Below are positions 38,093-47,177 of a stretch of 64,000 bases of DNA, piece by piece. Position numbers and translations under genes: made by a program. The notes under the pieces were generated by a model. The model made no database searches. It saw only the letters and a list, made by a program, of their open reading frames with translations, and had not been told where the DNA came from. Positions within the stretch are counted from its first letter, which is position 1. The number at the start of each line of letters is the position of its first letter. The stretch is from Companilactobacillus nodensis DSM 19682 = JCM 14932 = NBRC 107160 (lineage in GTDB: Bacteria > Bacillota > Bacilli > Lactobacillales > Lactobacillaceae): NCBI RefSeq assembly GCF_000615905.1, contig NZ_BAMN01000003.1, forward strand, positions 1 through 64,000, written 5' to 3'.

Positions 38093-38109
38093 AGTAGATA
38101 AAATTATTT

Positions 38110-38562
38110 TTAAAATTCCATAAGCATGTCTAGGTGAGGAATATTATCTTCTAGATAAACTTCTGAAATAGGTTTGAAACCAAAGCTTCCATAGAACTTT
38201 TGTAAGTAAGCTTGAGCTTGAATTTGGATTGGTTTGCCAGGGAAACGTTGTTTGATTTCATCGATCGTAGCGCTGACTAGTTCCCTTCCGTAACCATTCT
38301 TACGGTATTCTTCAACTACTAGTACGCGGCCGAATGTAACGTGATCACCTTTGTCCATGATTCTGGAATAGGCAGCCAGGTATTTGGTGTCATCACTGTT
38401 TTTTGAGAGTAAACAAACATGTTCAGCGTTGTAGTCATCATCGTCAACTTCTTGGTATGGACAGTTTTGTTCAACAACGAAGACCTTTACTCTGGCTTTC
38501 ATAATGTCAATCACTTCTTTGGAGGTCAGTTCATCAGTTTTTTTAATTATAATATTAGTCAT
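38110..38562 (-). CDS. GNAT acetyltransferase, ElaA type
   Basis: 150-residue acetyltransferase. The ElaA-type features are RVKVFVVEQNCPYQEVDDDD near residue 25, HVTFGRVLVVEEYRKNGYGRELV (the acetyl-CoA loop, about 80-102) and IQIQAQAYLQKFYGSFGFKP towards the end. The start at 38562 follows AATAGGAGA; a longer reading frame upstream lacks a ribosome site. Substrate is unknown. Single gene with its own terminator, divergent from rsmG. Confidence 0.86.
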   Translation of the reverse strand: MTNIIIKKTDELTSKEVIDIMKARVKVFVVEQNCPYQEVDDDDYNAEHVCLLSKNSDDTKYLAAYSRIMDKGDHVTFGRVLVVEEYRKNGYGRELVSATIDEIKQRFPGKPIQIQAQAYLQKFYGSFGFKPISEVYLEDNIPHLDMLMEF

Positions 38563-38700
38563 AAATTTTTCTCCTATTAGTATATGTAAGATTTGTTTTT
38601 TTAGAATGAGAATATAATATATCTTTTTAGTTGCAAATACAACTAAAGCTGAATAACTCATCATTGAATTACACACTAGAATAATATAGGATTAAGAAGT

Positions 38701-38718
38701 GTGAAACATGTGTTTCAC
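38701..38718. promoter_or_regulatory. Inverted repeat made of two parS-like half-sites
   Basis: GTGAAACA, two bases, TGTTTCAC. Each arm is identical to one half of the ParB site TGTTTCACGTGAAACA, but the halves stand in the opposite order. It lies 16 bp before rsmG and about 1.6 kb before parB. It could be a rearranged ParB contact site or an operator; neither is shown. Confidence 0.4.
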
Positions 38719-38733
38719 GAGTGGAGGATGTAA

Positions 38734-39459
38734 ATGAAACCGGAAGAATTCTATCAAGCCTTAGCCGCAAAGGGCATTGAACTAAGCGATACACAGAAGA
38801 AGCAATTTGAAATTTATTTTCATGAATTAGTTGAGACTAATAAAGTTATGAACTTAACAACGATCATAGAAGAAGATCAAGTTTATTTGAAGCACTTCTA
38901 TGATTCATTAGTTTTGGATTTTGTGGATGAAAAGCTCTTAACTGAAGAATTGACACTTTGTGATGTCGGTTCAGGTGCCGGCTTCCCATCGATTCCATTA
39001 AAGATCGTTAATCCAAAATTAAAAATTACGATTGTTGATTCATTGAACAAACGTATCAAGTTCTTAGATGGATTGGTTAATAAGTTGGGATTAGATGATG
39101 TTACTTTGGTTCATGGGCGTGCCGAAGAAGTCGGTAAGAATAAGTTATATCGTGAACAATTCGATATTGTAACGGCTAGAGCCGTTGCAGCATTGAATAT
39201 TTTGACTGAGCTATGCCTACCGTTATCAAAGGTTGACGGGACTTTCATCGCTATGAAATCTGAAAAAGCTCCTGAAGAACTAGAACATGCGACATATTCG
39301 ATTCAAGTTCTTGGCGGTAAGGTATCTGACCAAAAATCATTCGAGTTACCAAATAATGAAGGTATTAGAAACTTTATTTTTATCGACAAAGTAAAAAATA
39401 CACCGGGTAAATATCCAAGAAAACCAGGAACTCCAGCCAAAAAGCCGCTCGTGAAATAA
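38734..39459 (+). CDS. rsmG: 16S rRNA (guanine527-N7)-methyltransferase RsmG
   Basis: Uses S-adenosylmethionine to methylate G527 of 16S rRNA; loss gives low-level streptomycin resistance. The SAM-binding motif is CDVGSGAGFPSIPLKIV (about residue 72) and the following ITIVDSLNKRIKFL, with TARAVAALNILTELCLPL later. 241 residues, intact. GTGGAGG precedes the ATG. It heads the conserved rsmG-parA-parB block. Confidence 0.95.
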   Translation: MKPEEFYQALAAKGIELSDTQKKQFEIYFHELVETNKVMNLTTIIEEDQVYLKHFYDSLVLDFVDEKLLTEELTLCDVGSGAGFPSIPLKIVNPKLKITIVDSLNKRIKFLDGLVNKLGLDDVTLVHGRAEEVGKNKLYREQFDIVTARAVAALNILTELCLPLSKVDGTFIAMKSEKAPEELEHATYSIQVLGGKVSDQKSFELPNNEGIRNFIFIDKVKNTPGKYPRKPGTPAKKPLVK

Positions 39460-39535
39460 TCAAATGACCTTAAATTAACTACTATTAAATGTTAAAATTT
39501 AATGTATGCATTTTTTCAAAGAATAGGGGAATAAA

Positions 39536-40312
39536 ATGGCACGAAAAATATCCGTTGCGAACCAAAAGGGTGGTGTAGGTAAAACAACTACGACCATCAA
39601 CCTTGGTGCGTGCTTAACTGACTTAGGTCAAAGAGTTTTGATAGTAGATATTGATCCACAAGGCAACGCTACAAGTGGTTTGGGTATTAAGAAGGCCAAT
39701 GTGGAGAAGGATGTTTACGATGTCTTAGTAAACGAATATCCGCTTGCAAAAACAATTATTCATTCTAACCATAAAAATCTTGATATTGTACCGGCAACCA
39801 TTCAATTAGCCGGTGCTGAAATGGAATTGACGACGATGATGGCTCGTGAAACAAGATTGCGCGCTGGTCTGGAAGAAGTTGACGACAAGTACGATATTAT
39901 TTTGATTGATTGTCCACCTTCTCTGGGACAATTATCAACCAATGCTTTTACAGCTAGTGATTCGATTATTATCCCAGTTCAAAGTGAGTACTACGCATTG
40001 GAAGGATTGAGTCAATTACTGAATACGATCCGTCTAGTCCAAAAACATTTCAATAATAATCTCGCTATCGAAGGTGTCTTACTTACGATGCTTGACGCCA
40101 GAACTAACTTGGGCGCACAGGTCGTTGAAGAAGTTAAGTCATACTTCGGTGACAAGGTTTATAAAGCAATCGTTCCACGTAATACGCGACTCGCTGAAGC
40201 ACCTAGTTATGGTTTGCCGATCGTAGATTTCGATGACAGATCTCGTGGGGCAGAAGCATATTGCGACCTTGCTAAGGAGGTGTTAAAACGTAATGGCATC
40301 AAACAAAAATAA
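39536..40312 (+). CDS. parA: Chromosome partitioning ATPase ParA (Soj)
   Basis: Walker-type ATPase that positions origin regions with ParB and, as Soj, regulates DnaA. Deviant Walker A KGGVGKTTTTINLG begins at residue 10; Walker A' VLIVDIDPQGNATSGL and Walker B DIILIDCPPSLG follow. 258 residues, intact. Its last 20 bp overlap the start of parB, so the pair is translationally coupled. Confidence 0.95.
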   Translation: MARKISVANQKGGVGKTTTTINLGACLTDLGQRVLIVDIDPQGNATSGLGIKKANVEKDVYDVLVNEYPLAKTIIHSNHKNLDIVPATIQLAGAEMELTTMMARETRLRAGLEEVDDKYDIILIDCPPSLGQLSTNAFTASDSIIIPVQSEYYALEGLSQLLNTIRLVQKHFNNNLAIEGVLLTMLDARTNLGAQVVEEVKSYFGDKVYKAIVPRNTRLAEAPSYGLPIVDFDDRSRGAEAYCDLAKEVLKRNGIKQK

Positions 40313-41165
40313 AAAAGGCCTAGGTAAGGGTATCGATGCGATTTTCTCTGAATTCGAAGCAATCGATGAGAACTCAGAAACAGTCGTAGACTTATCACTT
40401 GATGATATCCGTCCTAATCCTTATCAGCCCAGAAAGACTTTTGATGAACATGCACTGAATGAGTTAGCTAGATCGATCCAACAAAATGGTGTCTTCCAAC
40501 CGATTATTGTTCGTGAGAGTGTCAATGGTTTTGAGATCATCGCTGGTGAACGTCGTTTCCGTGCAAGTAAGATTGCTAATCAGACAACTATTCCCGCTAT
40601 CGTTCGTCCTTTGAGCGAATCAGGTATGATGGAAATCGCCGTCTTGGAAAACTTACAGCGTGAAGACTTAACACCTCTTGAAGAAGCCGATGCTTATCAA
40701 ACTTTGATCACTAAGTTGAATCTGACACAGGAACAAGTTTCACAACGTCTAGGTAAGAGTCGTCCCTATATTGCGAACTACTTGCGACTATTGAACCTAC
40801 CGGATGCAACGAAGAAGTTAGTTCAAAATGGCGATCTATCAATGGGACAAGCTAGAACCTTATTGAGTCTCAAAGATAAAGAACAGATCGACAAACTCGC
40901 TAAACGTGCGGTCAGTGAAGACTTAACAGTTCGTCAATTGGAACAATTAGCAACTGAAACTAAACATGATATTAAGAAAAAGAAGAAAGTTTCAAAATCT
41001 AAATCACCTTATATCCGTGCGACTGAAGAAAAATTAGTCGAAAAGTTTGATACTTCGGTAGCTGTTAAAGAAACACGTAGCGGCCATGGTAAGTTGGAAA
41101 TCGACTTCACCAATACGGAAGAACTCAATCGTATCTTGGATATTTTAGGGATCAACTTGGATTAG
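40293..41165 (+). CDS. parB: Chromosome partitioning protein ParB (Spo0J)
   Basis: CTP-dependent DNA clamp that loads at parS sites. The N-terminal ParB/Srx domain has NPYQPRKTFDEHALNELARSI and GERRFRA (the C motif); then comes the helix-turn-helix (LTQEQVSQRLGKSRPYIANYLRLLNL, broken by short turns) and a C-terminal dimerisation region. 290 residues. AAGGAGGTG lies about 10 bases upstream inside parA. A short DUF951 gene follows. Confidence 0.95.
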   Translation: MASNKNKKGLGKGIDAIFSEFEAIDENSETVVDLSLDDIRPNPYQPRKTFDEHALNELARSIQQNGVFQPIIVRESVNGFEIIAGERRFRASKIANQTTIPAIVRPLSESGMMEIAVLENLQREDLTPLEEADAYQTLITKLNLTQEQVSQRLGKSRPYIANYLRLLNLPDATKKLVQNGDLSMGQARTLLSLKDKEQIDKLAKRAVSEDLTVRQLEQLATETKHDIKKKKKVSKSKSPYIRATEEKLVEKFDTSVAVKETRSGHGKLEIDFTNTEELNRILDILGINLD

Positions 41166-41175
41166 AGGACTGTAT

Positions 41176-41442
41176 ATGTTTAATTTAGGTGACATCGTTA
41201 TGATGAAAAAGCCTCATGCGTGTGGGGCAAACAAGTGGGAAGTTATTCGAATGGGAGCAGATATCAAGGTCAAGTGCCTTGGCTGCGGCCATATCGTCAT
41301 GATTCCTAGAAATGATTTTAAGAAAAAATTTAAAAAAGTAATAACTGAAGCTGCGCAAGTTGATGTGAGCCAAGAAGAATTCTATTTGAAGCAGACACAA
41401 AGTGCACGACCTAATATTAATGGAAATGAGGAGAATTTATAA
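41176..41442 (+). CDS. DUF951 domain protein
   Basis: 88 residues. The start FNLGDIVMMKKPHACGANKW and the later IKVKCLGCGHIVMIPR are diagnostic; two cysteine pairs (one at CGANKW, the CLGC pair) could hold a zinc ion. Function is unknown, but DUF951 is regularly found between parB and ychF in Firmicutes, as here. Its stop codon overlaps the start of ychF by one base, so the genes are coupled. Confidence 0.9.
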   Translation: MFNLGDIVMMKKPHACGANKWEVIRMGADIKVKCLGCGHIVMIPRNDFKKKFKKVITEAAQVDVSQEEFYLKQTQSARPNINGNEENL

Positions 41443-42546
41443 TGGCTTTAACTGCCGGAATCGTAGGATTACCTAACGTCGGAAAATCAACACTATTCAA
41501 TGCCATAACAAAGGCGGGGGCAGAAATGGCGAACTATCCGTTCGCTACTATCGACCCTAATGTAGGTATGGTTGAAGTACCTGACAAGCGTTTGACAAGA
41601 ATCGATACTTTAATTCCTGCTAAAAAATTAATTCACACAACTTTTGAATTTACAGATATTGCCGGAATCGTTAAGGGTGCCAGCAAGGGTGAAGGACTTG
41701 GTAATAAGTTCCTAGAGAATATTCGTCAAGTTGATGCTATCGTTCACGTTGTTCGTGCTTTTGATGATGACAATATTACTAGTGTTACAGGTACAGTTGA
41801 CCCATTGGATGATATCGAAACAATCAATTTGGAATTGAGTATCTCTGACCTTGATGCTGTGAACAAGCGTTACACAAAGGTTGAGAAGATGGCTAAGAGT
41901 GCCAAAGATAAAGATGCTCAAGAGGAATTCGAAGTTCTTAAGAAGATCAAGCCAGTTCTTGAAGAGGGTGGTTCAGTTAGAACTATCGACTTCGATGAAG
42001 ACGAACAAAAGATCGTTAAGGGATTATTCCTATTAACTTCAAAGCCTGTCTTGTATGTTGCTAACATCGCTGAAGATGATATGGCTGACCCTGAAGGATC
42101 AAAATACTACAAGGTCATTGAAGATTATGCTAAGAAAGAAAAACGCCGAAGTTATCGGTGTTTCTGCTAAGACTGAAGAGGAAATCGCTGAACTTGATGA
42201 TGATGATAGACGCGACTTCCTTGAAGCTGAAGGTGTTAAAGAATCAGGTCTTGATAAGTTGATCAAAGCCAGTTATAAATTATTGGGACTTAGAACATTT
42301 TTCACTGCTGGTGGCAAAGAAACACGTGCTTGGACATTCCACGAAGGTATGAAAGCACCACAAGTTGCCGGTATTATTCACTCTGACTTTGAACGTGGAT
42401 TCATTCGTGCCGAAGTTATGTCATTCGATGCACTTGATGAATTAGGCAGTGAACAAGCTGTCAAAGAAGCTGGTAAGTTACGTGTTGAAGGTAAGGATTA
42501 CGAAGTACAAGACGGTGACATCATTGAATTCAGATTCAACGTCTAA
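41442..42546 (+). pseudogene. ychF: Redox-regulated ATPase YchF, frameshifted by one extra A
   Basis: Conserved OBG-family P-loop ATPase that binds ribosomes and modulates the stress response. G1 is GLPNVGKSTLFNAI, G3 is FTDIAGIVKGASKGEGLGNKFL, and the C-terminal TGS domain reads LGLRTFFTAGGKETRAWTF through DIIEFRFNV. Full repaired length 367 residues, as usual. At 42139-42143 five As stand where four would keep YAKKENAEVIGVSAKT in frame; as given, the product ends at RSYRCFC after 242 residues. Because YchF is nearly universal and nothing else is damaged, an extra base from homopolymer miscounting is the likely explanation. Confidence 0.92.
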
Positions 42547-42561
42547 TTTGGGGGAGAATTA

Positions 42562-43307
42562 ATGGCTGACGATTTAAGAGAGAAGAATAAGGAAGCTGTA
42601 GAGAAGCAAAAAGTTACTGCAGCTAAGAAGTTGAAGCAAGCGGAGACAACTGAGCAGATTTATGCTGCCAAACCTGATGACTTGCGTTCACAATTAAGCA
42701 ATAAAAATGAAGAGTATGTATTCAAGCTGAACAAATACTTACTCGATGATGGTTTCAAAGAAGACGAAGCTAAAGAAGCCATTGATAAGATGATGCCTGA
42801 GATTGTTGATAACCAAATCAAAGGTGTACCGGCTAATCAATTGTATGGTCCTGTAACTAAGAAGCTGGTGAGATCGTTCACCCAGCCAAAAAAGTTAAGA
42901 AAACACCATTCTGGGCATCTTCAGTAGATAATTCACTATTGTTCTTCGCATTGTTTGGTCTGTTATATGGTGTCGTTGCGTTCACAAATAAGAACTCAAG
43001 TACAAGCAATCAAACAGGTATCATTACCTTGATCATTCTTTCAGGAATGTGGGGAACATTGCTAACTTGGTTCAATATCCAAATGAAGAAACCTAAGAAA
43101 GAACGTCCAGGTTGGGGAATCACAATTGGTTATCTAGCTGTTGGTTTGATGTTGATGTTCGTATTCTTAGGGGCAATGACATTTGTACCAGCAACAATTA
43201 ATCCATCATTGAATGGAATTGGTTACTTCATCGTAGCTGTAGTTGTTTATGGAATTCGCTTTGGTTTCCGTCGTTACATGGGAATTCATGATCGTGGATT
43301 CTTCTAG
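42562..43307 (+). pseudogene. DUF1129 family membrane protein, frameshifted
   Basis: The first part (about 100 residues) is a cytoplasmic helical domain (KPDDLRSQLSNKNEEYVFKL, DGFKEDEAKEAIDKMM, VPANQLYGPV). The second part has four membrane helices (LLFFALFGLLYGVVAF, IITLIILSGMWGTLL, ITIGYLAVGLMLMF, NGIGYFIVAVVVYGI), the DUF1129 arrangement. At 42864 one G is missing: GPVTKK should continue AGEIVHPAKKVKKTPFWA. Repaired length about 248. Follows ychF by 15 bp and is probably cotranscribed. Function unknown. Confidence 0.85.
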
Positions 43308-43459
43308 CAAGCGTCAAAACTTGCACATCTGAATTTTTGCGTTAGTATGGAGTCGTGATCAATTATGAATTACACAAGAAAGAGCTTCAACGCTAGCAAC
43401 GCCTACTATTTCCTTTGCAATAACTCATATGGTCTGAATAAGACATGGAGGTATTAAGA

Positions 43460-43591
43460 ATGAAAAAGTTAGACAAAAGTGAAAAGAAGAGATTAAGCAA
43501 GTTGGCTGAAACAAAGGTCAACAGTAAGGGTGCTGACATCAAGAAGTCATCATTCAAGTCATTTGTCGATCAAATGAACAGTGACAAGTAA
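43460..43591 (+). CDS. Small basic protein, 43 residues
   Basis: Begins MKKLDKSEKKRLSKLAETK and ends FVDQMNSDK; highly charged and probably helical. GGAGGT lies 7 bases before the ATG and a terminator follows, which favours a real gene despite its size. No family recognised. The 152-bp gap between DUF1129 and this gene (43308-43459) shows no other convincing reading frame. Confidence 0.6.
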   Translation: MKKLDKSEKKRLSKLAETKVNSKGADIKKSSFKSFVDQMNSDK

Positions 43592-43609
43592 AATTTGATA
43601 TTAATTGCG

Positions 43610-43633
43610 GGCTGCCTTTAGGCAGTCTTTTTT
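43610..43633 (+). terminator. Terminator of the small basic protein gene
   Basis: GGCTGCC/GGCAGTC stem with a 4-base loop and six Ts. Confidence 0.85.
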
Positions 43634-43647
43634 GTATCTTAGATATT

Positions 43648-43682
43648 AAAATAAGCGATTGGAATTTCCAATCGCTTATTTT
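43648..43682. terminator. Palindromic hairpin, probable bidirectional terminator
   Basis: AAAATAAGCGATTGGAA and its exact complement, with a one-base centre, flanked by A and T runs. On the minus strand it would close transcripts reading through the cloverleaf-like element beside it. Confidence 0.75.
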
Positions 43683-43698
43683 ACGTTTTACATTGAAA

Positions 43699-43809
43699 CG
43701 CGTTCTTAAAGAACAATCTCCTCCGCTTACTACGGATAACAAATGCACCAACTACGTTGGCACCTTTATTATTCTAGGTAATGCTCGGAGATTACCGTTC
43801 TTTAACGCG
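43699..43809. other. Cloverleaf-like structured intergenic element
   Basis: A closing stem (CGCGTT plus AAAGAAC at 43699-43714 with GTTCTTT plus AACGCG at 43797-43809) and a second stem ATCTCC/GGAGAT (43716-43721 with 43787-43792) enclose hairpins TCCG/CGGA (43722-43736) and CCAAC/GTTGG (43748-43760) and a weaker CCT/AGG pair. It does not resemble tRNA in its loops. It lies between two small genes, downstream of the one at 43816 on the minus strand. It may be a structured RNA or a small palindromic repeat. Confidence 0.5.
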
Positions 43810-43815
43810 CTCTTT

Positions 43816-44013
43816 TTATTTAACTCTAAAAAACATAACAATCGCGTAAAGTCCAAATCCAATGCAGGCTGACTTCAATATCTCAGAGACCCAAAGTATT
43901 TTGGCACCACTGAGATTTCCGTTGGTCGACAGCTGCCATTGAACAACGCCGAAAATAATTAGTGAAAAAATAAGGATTATGATAAATCGAATCCGCTTCA
44001 TTAAGTAGTCCAT
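43816..44013 (-). CDS. Small two-helix membrane protein
   Basis: 65 residues with two hydrophobic segments (FIIILIFSLIIFGVVQW and ILKSACIGFGLYAIVMFF) and a basic start and end. No family recognised. Alternative start at 44001 (MKRIRF); ribosome site weak in either case (AAAGTGAG). Divergent from the two-component system genes. Confidence 0.5.
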   Translation of the reverse strand: MDYLMKRIRFIIILIFSLIIFGVVQWQLSTNGNLSGAKILWVSEILKSACIGFGLYAIVMFFRVK

Positions 44014-44105
44014 AGATACTCACTTTCTTTTCCAGTTAGTAATACACTAACATAATATTGTATAATATGACTAGTTGTAAAAATGTGCGCTTGAGAGGTT
44101 TAGTA

Positions 44106-44792
44106 ATGAAGATATTAGTAGTAGATGACGATAAAGAAATTGTTGAATTACTCAGCATTTACATAAAGAACGAGGGCTATGAACCAGTGTCGGCTAATTC
44201 TGGTCAAGAAGCGCTTGATGCGTTAGCTGCACATAGTGATATTGCTCTAATGATCTTGGATATCATGATGCCAGGGATCGATGGCATCGAAGTGGTTAAA
44301 CGAGTTCGTAAGGATTCTCAAATTCCAATTATTATTGTGTCCGCTAAGACGACTGACATGGACAAGATTCAAGGTCTAATTACCGGTGCTGATGATTACG
44401 TTACGAAGCCATTTAATCCCTTGGAGATCATGGCACGTGTACGTTCGTTGCTCCGCCGCAGTGCACAACAAACATCAAAAAATGTTCCTGACAAACTTGA
44501 AGTGGGTCCCATTACTATTTATAAGGATTCTCATGAAGTCGTTACCAGTTCAGGCAATAAGGTTCAATTAACGGCGTTAGAATTCGGTGTCTTGTATCTT
44601 CTAGCAAGTCATCCTAATCGCGTCTTCTCAGCTGATGAGATTTTTGAACGAGTTTGGAAACAAGAGAGTGTTGTTTCAGCCAAAACAGTTATGGTGCACG
44701 TAAGTCACCTTAGAGATAAGCTCGAAGAAGCAACCGACGGTGAGAAAGTTATCGAAACCGTTTGGGGCGTTGGCTACAAAGTGGAGGTTTGA
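44106..44792 (+). CDS. Response regulator, OmpR/VanR type
   Basis: Receiver domain with the acidic pocket VVDDDKEI, phospho-acceptor aspartate in LMILDIMMPGIDG (about residue 52) and lysine in DDYVTKPFNP (about 101). The C-terminal winged helix reads LTALEFGVLYLLASHPNRVFS and AKTVMVHVSHLRDKLEE. 228 residues. The start at 44106 follows GAGAGG. The sensor kinase starts 4 bp after its stop. By architecture it is a VanR-like regulator; its closeness to dacA and murE suggests envelope targets. Confidence 0.92.
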   Translation: MKILVVDDDKEIVELLSIYIKNEGYEPVSANSGQEALDALAAHSDIALMILDIMMPGIDGIEVVKRVRKDSQIPIIIVSAKTTDMDKIQGLITGADDYVTKPFNPLEIMARVRSLLRRSAQQTSKNVPDKLEVGPITIYKDSHEVVTSSGNKVQLTALEFGVLYLLASHPNRVFSADEIFERVWKQESVVSAKTVMVHVSHLRDKLEEATDGEKVIETVWGVGYKVEV

Positions 44793-44796
44793 TTTT

Positions 44797-45924
44797 TTGA
44801 ATAAGCGGATCAAACTGGATATAAGAGAAAAAGGTGTCCTCCTGTTTGAAGGAATAGGCACCTTTCTTTTATTTCAGATTATAAATATTACTTTAATTAT
44901 TATTTCAGATCTCTTCTATAATAATGAGACGTTCAAGAGTATTGGACATGTCATCAAAAACATCAATGGTGATTTATCGAGATCGACCTTTTGGGGTATT
45001 TGGTTCTTCTTCAGTTTGATAATCCTAATCGAATTGGGAATTTCGATCCATGTAGTGATCAAAACTTATCGTCAATTCGAAGTTTACAAGGTTGAATCGG
45101 AATTGATTCAAATTGCGGCGGGAGATCTTAATCACAAGATAAATCTTAAGGTCAATAAGAGATTACAAAGTATTGTCGACAGTGTCAACTTGTTAGTCTC
45201 GAACACTAATAAGCATATTTCCGAACAAAAAAAGTCTGAAGACAGTAAAGATGAGCTAATCGCGAACGTTAGTCATGATTTACGAACACCTTTGACGTCA
45301 GTAATCGGATATTTGGGTTTGATCGAAGGCCAGAACTTTGAAGATATCGGTCAGATCTTGAAGTATTCTCATATTGCTTATAACAAGTCACTTGAGATGC
45401 AAAACTTGGTCAATTCGTTATTCGAATATGCCAATGTGGAACAGGCAACTAGCAAATTGTCGGTTTCTACCTTTGATATGACGCAAATGCTTGATCAATT
45501 GTCGGCTGACTTCGAGTTGGAAGCTAATAAGCGTGGTATGGAAATAATCGTCAAATCAAAACCTGAGAAAATCATGATGAGTGGTGATACTGAGAAGCTT
45601 GGACGAGTCTTTAATAACTTAATCACCAATGCTTTTAAGTATGGAAAGGGTGCAACGCACTTATGGTTAGAAGCTGAAAAAACACCAGAGGATGTCATAG
45701 TCCGTGTAGCTAATAATGGTCAGTCGATTCCACAAGGATCACTGTCGCATTTATTTGATCGTTTCTATCGAGTCGAAGACTCACGTAATAAGGAAACCGG
45801 CGGTACCGGACTAGGTCTAGCAATTGCTCAGAGTATGGTCAAATTGCATGGTGGTACAATATCAGTTACATCGGATGATCAGCGCACAGCGTTCATTATT
45901 CACTTCCCAATTTCGGGGCAATAG
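44797..45924 (+). CDS. Sensor histidine kinase, VanS type
   Basis: Two membrane helices (FEGIGTFLLFQIINITLIII and FWGIWFFFSLIILIELGIS) enclose an extracellular loop of about 35 residues. A HAMP-like segment follows, then the phospho-acceptor histidine in NVSHDLRTPLTSVIGY and the ATPase boxes N (NNLITNAFKYG) and G (GGTGLGLAIAQSM). About 375 residues. The start is TTG at 44797, with GTGGAGG 9 bases upstream; an ATG at 44740 would lie inside the regulator gene. Partner of the preceding response regulator; dacA follows after 11 bp. Confidence 0.9.
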   Translation: MNKRIKLDIREKGVLLFEGIGTFLLFQIINITLIIISDLFYNNETFKSIGHVIKNINGDLSRSTFWGIWFFFSLIILIELGISIHVVIKTYRQFEVYKVESELIQIAAGDLNHKINLKVNKRLQSIVDSVNLLVSNTNKHISEQKKSEDSKDELIANVSHDLRTPLTSVIGYLGLIEGQNFEDIGQILKYSHIAYNKSLEMQNLVNSLFEYANVEQATSKLSVSTFDMTQMLDQLSADFELEANKRGMEIIVKSKPEKIMMSGDTEKLGRVFNNLITNAFKYGKGATHLWLEAEKTPEDVIVRVANNGQSIPQGSLSHLFDRFYRVEDSRNKETGGTGLGLAIAQSMVKLHGGTISVTSDDQRTAFIIHFPISGQ

Positions 45925-45935
45925 CGAGGAAATCA

Positions 45936-47156
45936 ATGAAAACTTTAATACAAAAAATTCTATTACTAGTGTCTGTAGTGATACTATTACCGATCACGAG
46001 TCCCCAAACAGTCCAAGCGGCTGAGGAGCCTGAACTAAATGCCAGTGCGGCGATGGCTTTTGATGAAAAAACGGGACAGATCATTTACTCCAAGGACCCT
46101 GATAAAAAAGTGGCGATCGGTTCGATTACCAAGATCATTACACTTTACTTGGTCACTAAGGCAATTCATGAAGGTAATCTTAAGTGGACAGATACATTAA
46201 CACCAACCGCTGAGCAAGCTGAAATGACCCAAAGAGATGAATTGACCAACGTTCGTTTGGACGCTGACAAGTCGTATACTGTGAAACAACTTTATTCTGC
46301 AGCTTGGATTGTTTCTTCTAATTCAGCTGCGATGATGCTGGCTCAAAAAGTCGGTGGTGACCAAAAACAATTCGTTAAGTTGATGCGCCAGACTATCAAA
46401 GACTGGGGTATCAATGATGCTGAAATCAATAATGTTTCAGGATTGAATAACGACGACTTGTACGAAGGGATGTATTTGGGAACCAAGACGAGTGAGAACA
46501 AATTATCAGTCAACGATATTGCAATTATTGTGAAGCATATTTTAGATGAGTATCCAGAGGTTCTCCAAACAACGTCACAAGCCAAACTGGATTTTCCAGT
46601 TGATAATGAGACAAAGACTTATAACTCATTGAACTTGCTGCTAAAAGATCAACGAGATTATCAAGAAGGTTATGAATTCGATGGTCTAAAGACCGGTACA
46701 ACTAAGCAAGCCGGGGAATCATTCGTCGGGACTTTGCCAATGGATAATACTCGTATCGTTACGATCGTCATGGGTGTCGCAGGTGAAGAGAGTGACAATG
46801 ACAAGCGATTCCGCAGTGCGCAGAATCTAGCTCATTATGTCAAAGAAAATTTCATTCACCAAAAGATCATGACACCTGGAGACAAGGTAAATAATAAATA
46901 TAAGCCTGAACAGGATGTTTATATGTGGGTACCAAGTGACTTTGACCTTTCCACTTTAAAGTATGGTGTATCCAAGAATGATTTGGGTTTCAAAGCAACC
47001 GCTAATAAGAAAACAGCAAACTTGGTCGTAACTAATTCACCAAGTGGCTATATTCCTTATACTAAAACTAAGAAAAAGATAAAAATCAAAAAAGTTATTG
47101 TAAAAGAGAATTTGTGGGATCAAATCGTAAATTTCTTTAGTAATTTATTCAAATAA
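45936..47156 (+). CDS. dacA: D-alanyl-D-alanine carboxypeptidase (PBP5/DacA)
   Basis: Removes the terminal D-alanine from peptidoglycan stem peptides, outside the membrane. Signal peptide (1-29, cut near VQAAEE). Penicillin-binding motifs: SITK (Ser63), SSN (about 127) and KTGTT (about 248). The C-terminal PBP5 beta domain and a basic amphipathic anchor (KENLWDQIVNFFSNLFK) follow. 406 residues, intact. GAGGAA precedes the ATG. Directly behind the VanRS-like pair and in front of murE, it is the most likely target of that system. Confidence 0.93.
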   Translation: MKTLIQKILLLVSVVILLPITSPQTVQAAEEPELNASAAMAFDEKTGQIIYSKDPDKKVAIGSITKIITLYLVTKAIHEGNLKWTDTLTPTAEQAEMTQRDELTNVRLDADKSYTVKQLYSAAWIVSSNSAAMMLAQKVGGDQKQFVKLMRQTIKDWGINDAEINNVSGLNNDDLYEGMYLGTKTSENKLSVNDIAIIVKHILDEYPEVLQTTSQAKLDFPVDNETKTYNSLNLLLKDQRDYQEGYEFDGLKTGTTKQAGESFVGTLPMDNTRIVTIVMGVAGEESDNDKRFRSAQNLAHYVKENFIHQKIMTPGDKVNNKYKPEQDVYMWVPSDFDLSTLKYGVSKNDLGFKATANKKTANLVVTNSPSGYIPYTKTKKKIKIKKVIVKENLWDQIVNFFSNLFK

Positions 47157-47177
47157 TTAATATGATTGGGAGTGCAA

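Noticed and set aside
38701-38718. Canonical parS site
   Set aside because: The half-sites are in the wrong order (GTGAAACA first) and separated by two bases, so it is listed only as a parS-like repeat.
43699-43809. tRNA gene
   Set aside because: The overall shape is cloverleaf-like but there is no D-loop or T-loop consensus, no 7-bp acceptor stem next to a CCA position, and it is too long.
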